This document shows positions 5,358-5,488 of a stretch of 5,488 bases of DNA, piece after piece. Origin of the DNA: Patescibacteria group bacterium (GTDB lineage Bacteria > Patescibacteriota > Minisyncoccia > Phycocordibacterales > Phycocordibacteraceae); the NCBI GenBank assembly GCA_018823385.1, contig JAHJIK010000002.1, positions 1 to 5,488 of the forward strand. Direction: 5' to 3'. Both the position numbers and the translations under genes were made by a program. Below the pieces are notes generated by a model. It saw only the letters and a program-made list of their open reading frames with translations. It ran no database searches and was not told the origin of the DNA. Positions within the stretch are counted from its first letter, which is position 1, and each line of letters begins with the position of its first letter.

Positions 5358-5488
5358 ATGATCGAAGACGCTGACATGATTATGGGCGAGGAGGACGAAC
5401 TCGAAGAGGATGAGCTAGGAGATGACGAGGACGACGCGGACATGGACGACGACGATCTCGCTCTACCTGAGGAAGACGACGAGATGTA
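5358..5488 (+). CDS. N-terminus of a highly acidic protein of unknown function (partial)
   Basis: An ATG at 5358 opens a frame of 43 codons to the window edge. The next codon begins TA, so it is either Tyr or a stop, and the gene could end exactly there. Of the 43 residues 26 are Asp or Glu and none is Lys, Arg or His; the rest are mainly Met, Leu, Ile, Ala and Gly. The run would be disordered and strongly negative. No Shine-Dalgarno precedes the ATG. TAATTT at 5344-5349 could be a -10 box giving a near-leaderless start at about 5356, but it is weak. I do not recognise a family. The 89 bp between ruvC and this gene hold no other feature I can support. Confidence 0.6.
   Translation, partial: MIEDADMIMGEEDELEEDELGDDEDDADMDDDDLALPEEDDEM

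Noticed and set aside
5084..5443. Minus-strand ORF with a serine-rich start
   Set aside because: It is the complement of ruvC and of the acidic GAC/GAG-rich gene; the serine run is just the reverse reading of Asp/Glu codons.

Overview
This 5.5 kb stretch looks like a compact bacterial chromosome, most likely from the Patescibacteria/CPR (Parcubacteria-like). The lineage call is an inference. It rests on a stand-alone and short 5'-3' exonuclease, a type IV pilus PilB ATPase without its usual zinc cysteines, a YebC reduced to about 185 residues, gene overlaps of 8 and 20 nt, and near absence of Shine-Dalgarno sites. No transposase, CRISPR array, tRNA or rRNA was recognised.

Left part, minus strand (1-1199): tsaE (tRNA t6A synthesis ATPase) is followed with an 8-nt overlap by a FEN-type 5'-3' exonuclease gene. 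A third gene may begin at base 44 and leave the window. Divergently, on the plus strand, lies pilB (1271-2941), followed by a perfect 19-bp palindromic terminator.

Middle (2942-3229): this 288-bp gap holds the most unusual element. A compact structured segment of about 145 nt is closed by a perfect 15-bp helix (3002-3016 with 3128-3142). Inside are several further hairpins, two of which exclude each other. It matches no RNA family I could recall and its strand is unresolved. Between it and ruvB lie a second hairpin and promoter-like sequences on both strands.

Right part, plus strand (3230-5268): ruvB, yebC and ruvC form a recombination cluster. yebC and ruvC overlap by 20 nt. No ruvA is present in the window. 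After ruvC a gene for an extraordinarily acidic protein starts at 5358 and reaches the window edge.

A recurring feature is an extended -10 box (TGnTANANT type) placed so that transcription would begin at, or one base before, the start codon of tsaE and yebC, with a weaker case at pilB. This suggests leaderless mRNAs. Functionally the window combines genome maintenance (exonuclease, RuvB, RuvC), translation quality (TsaE, YebC) and type IV pilus assembly or DNA uptake (PilB).
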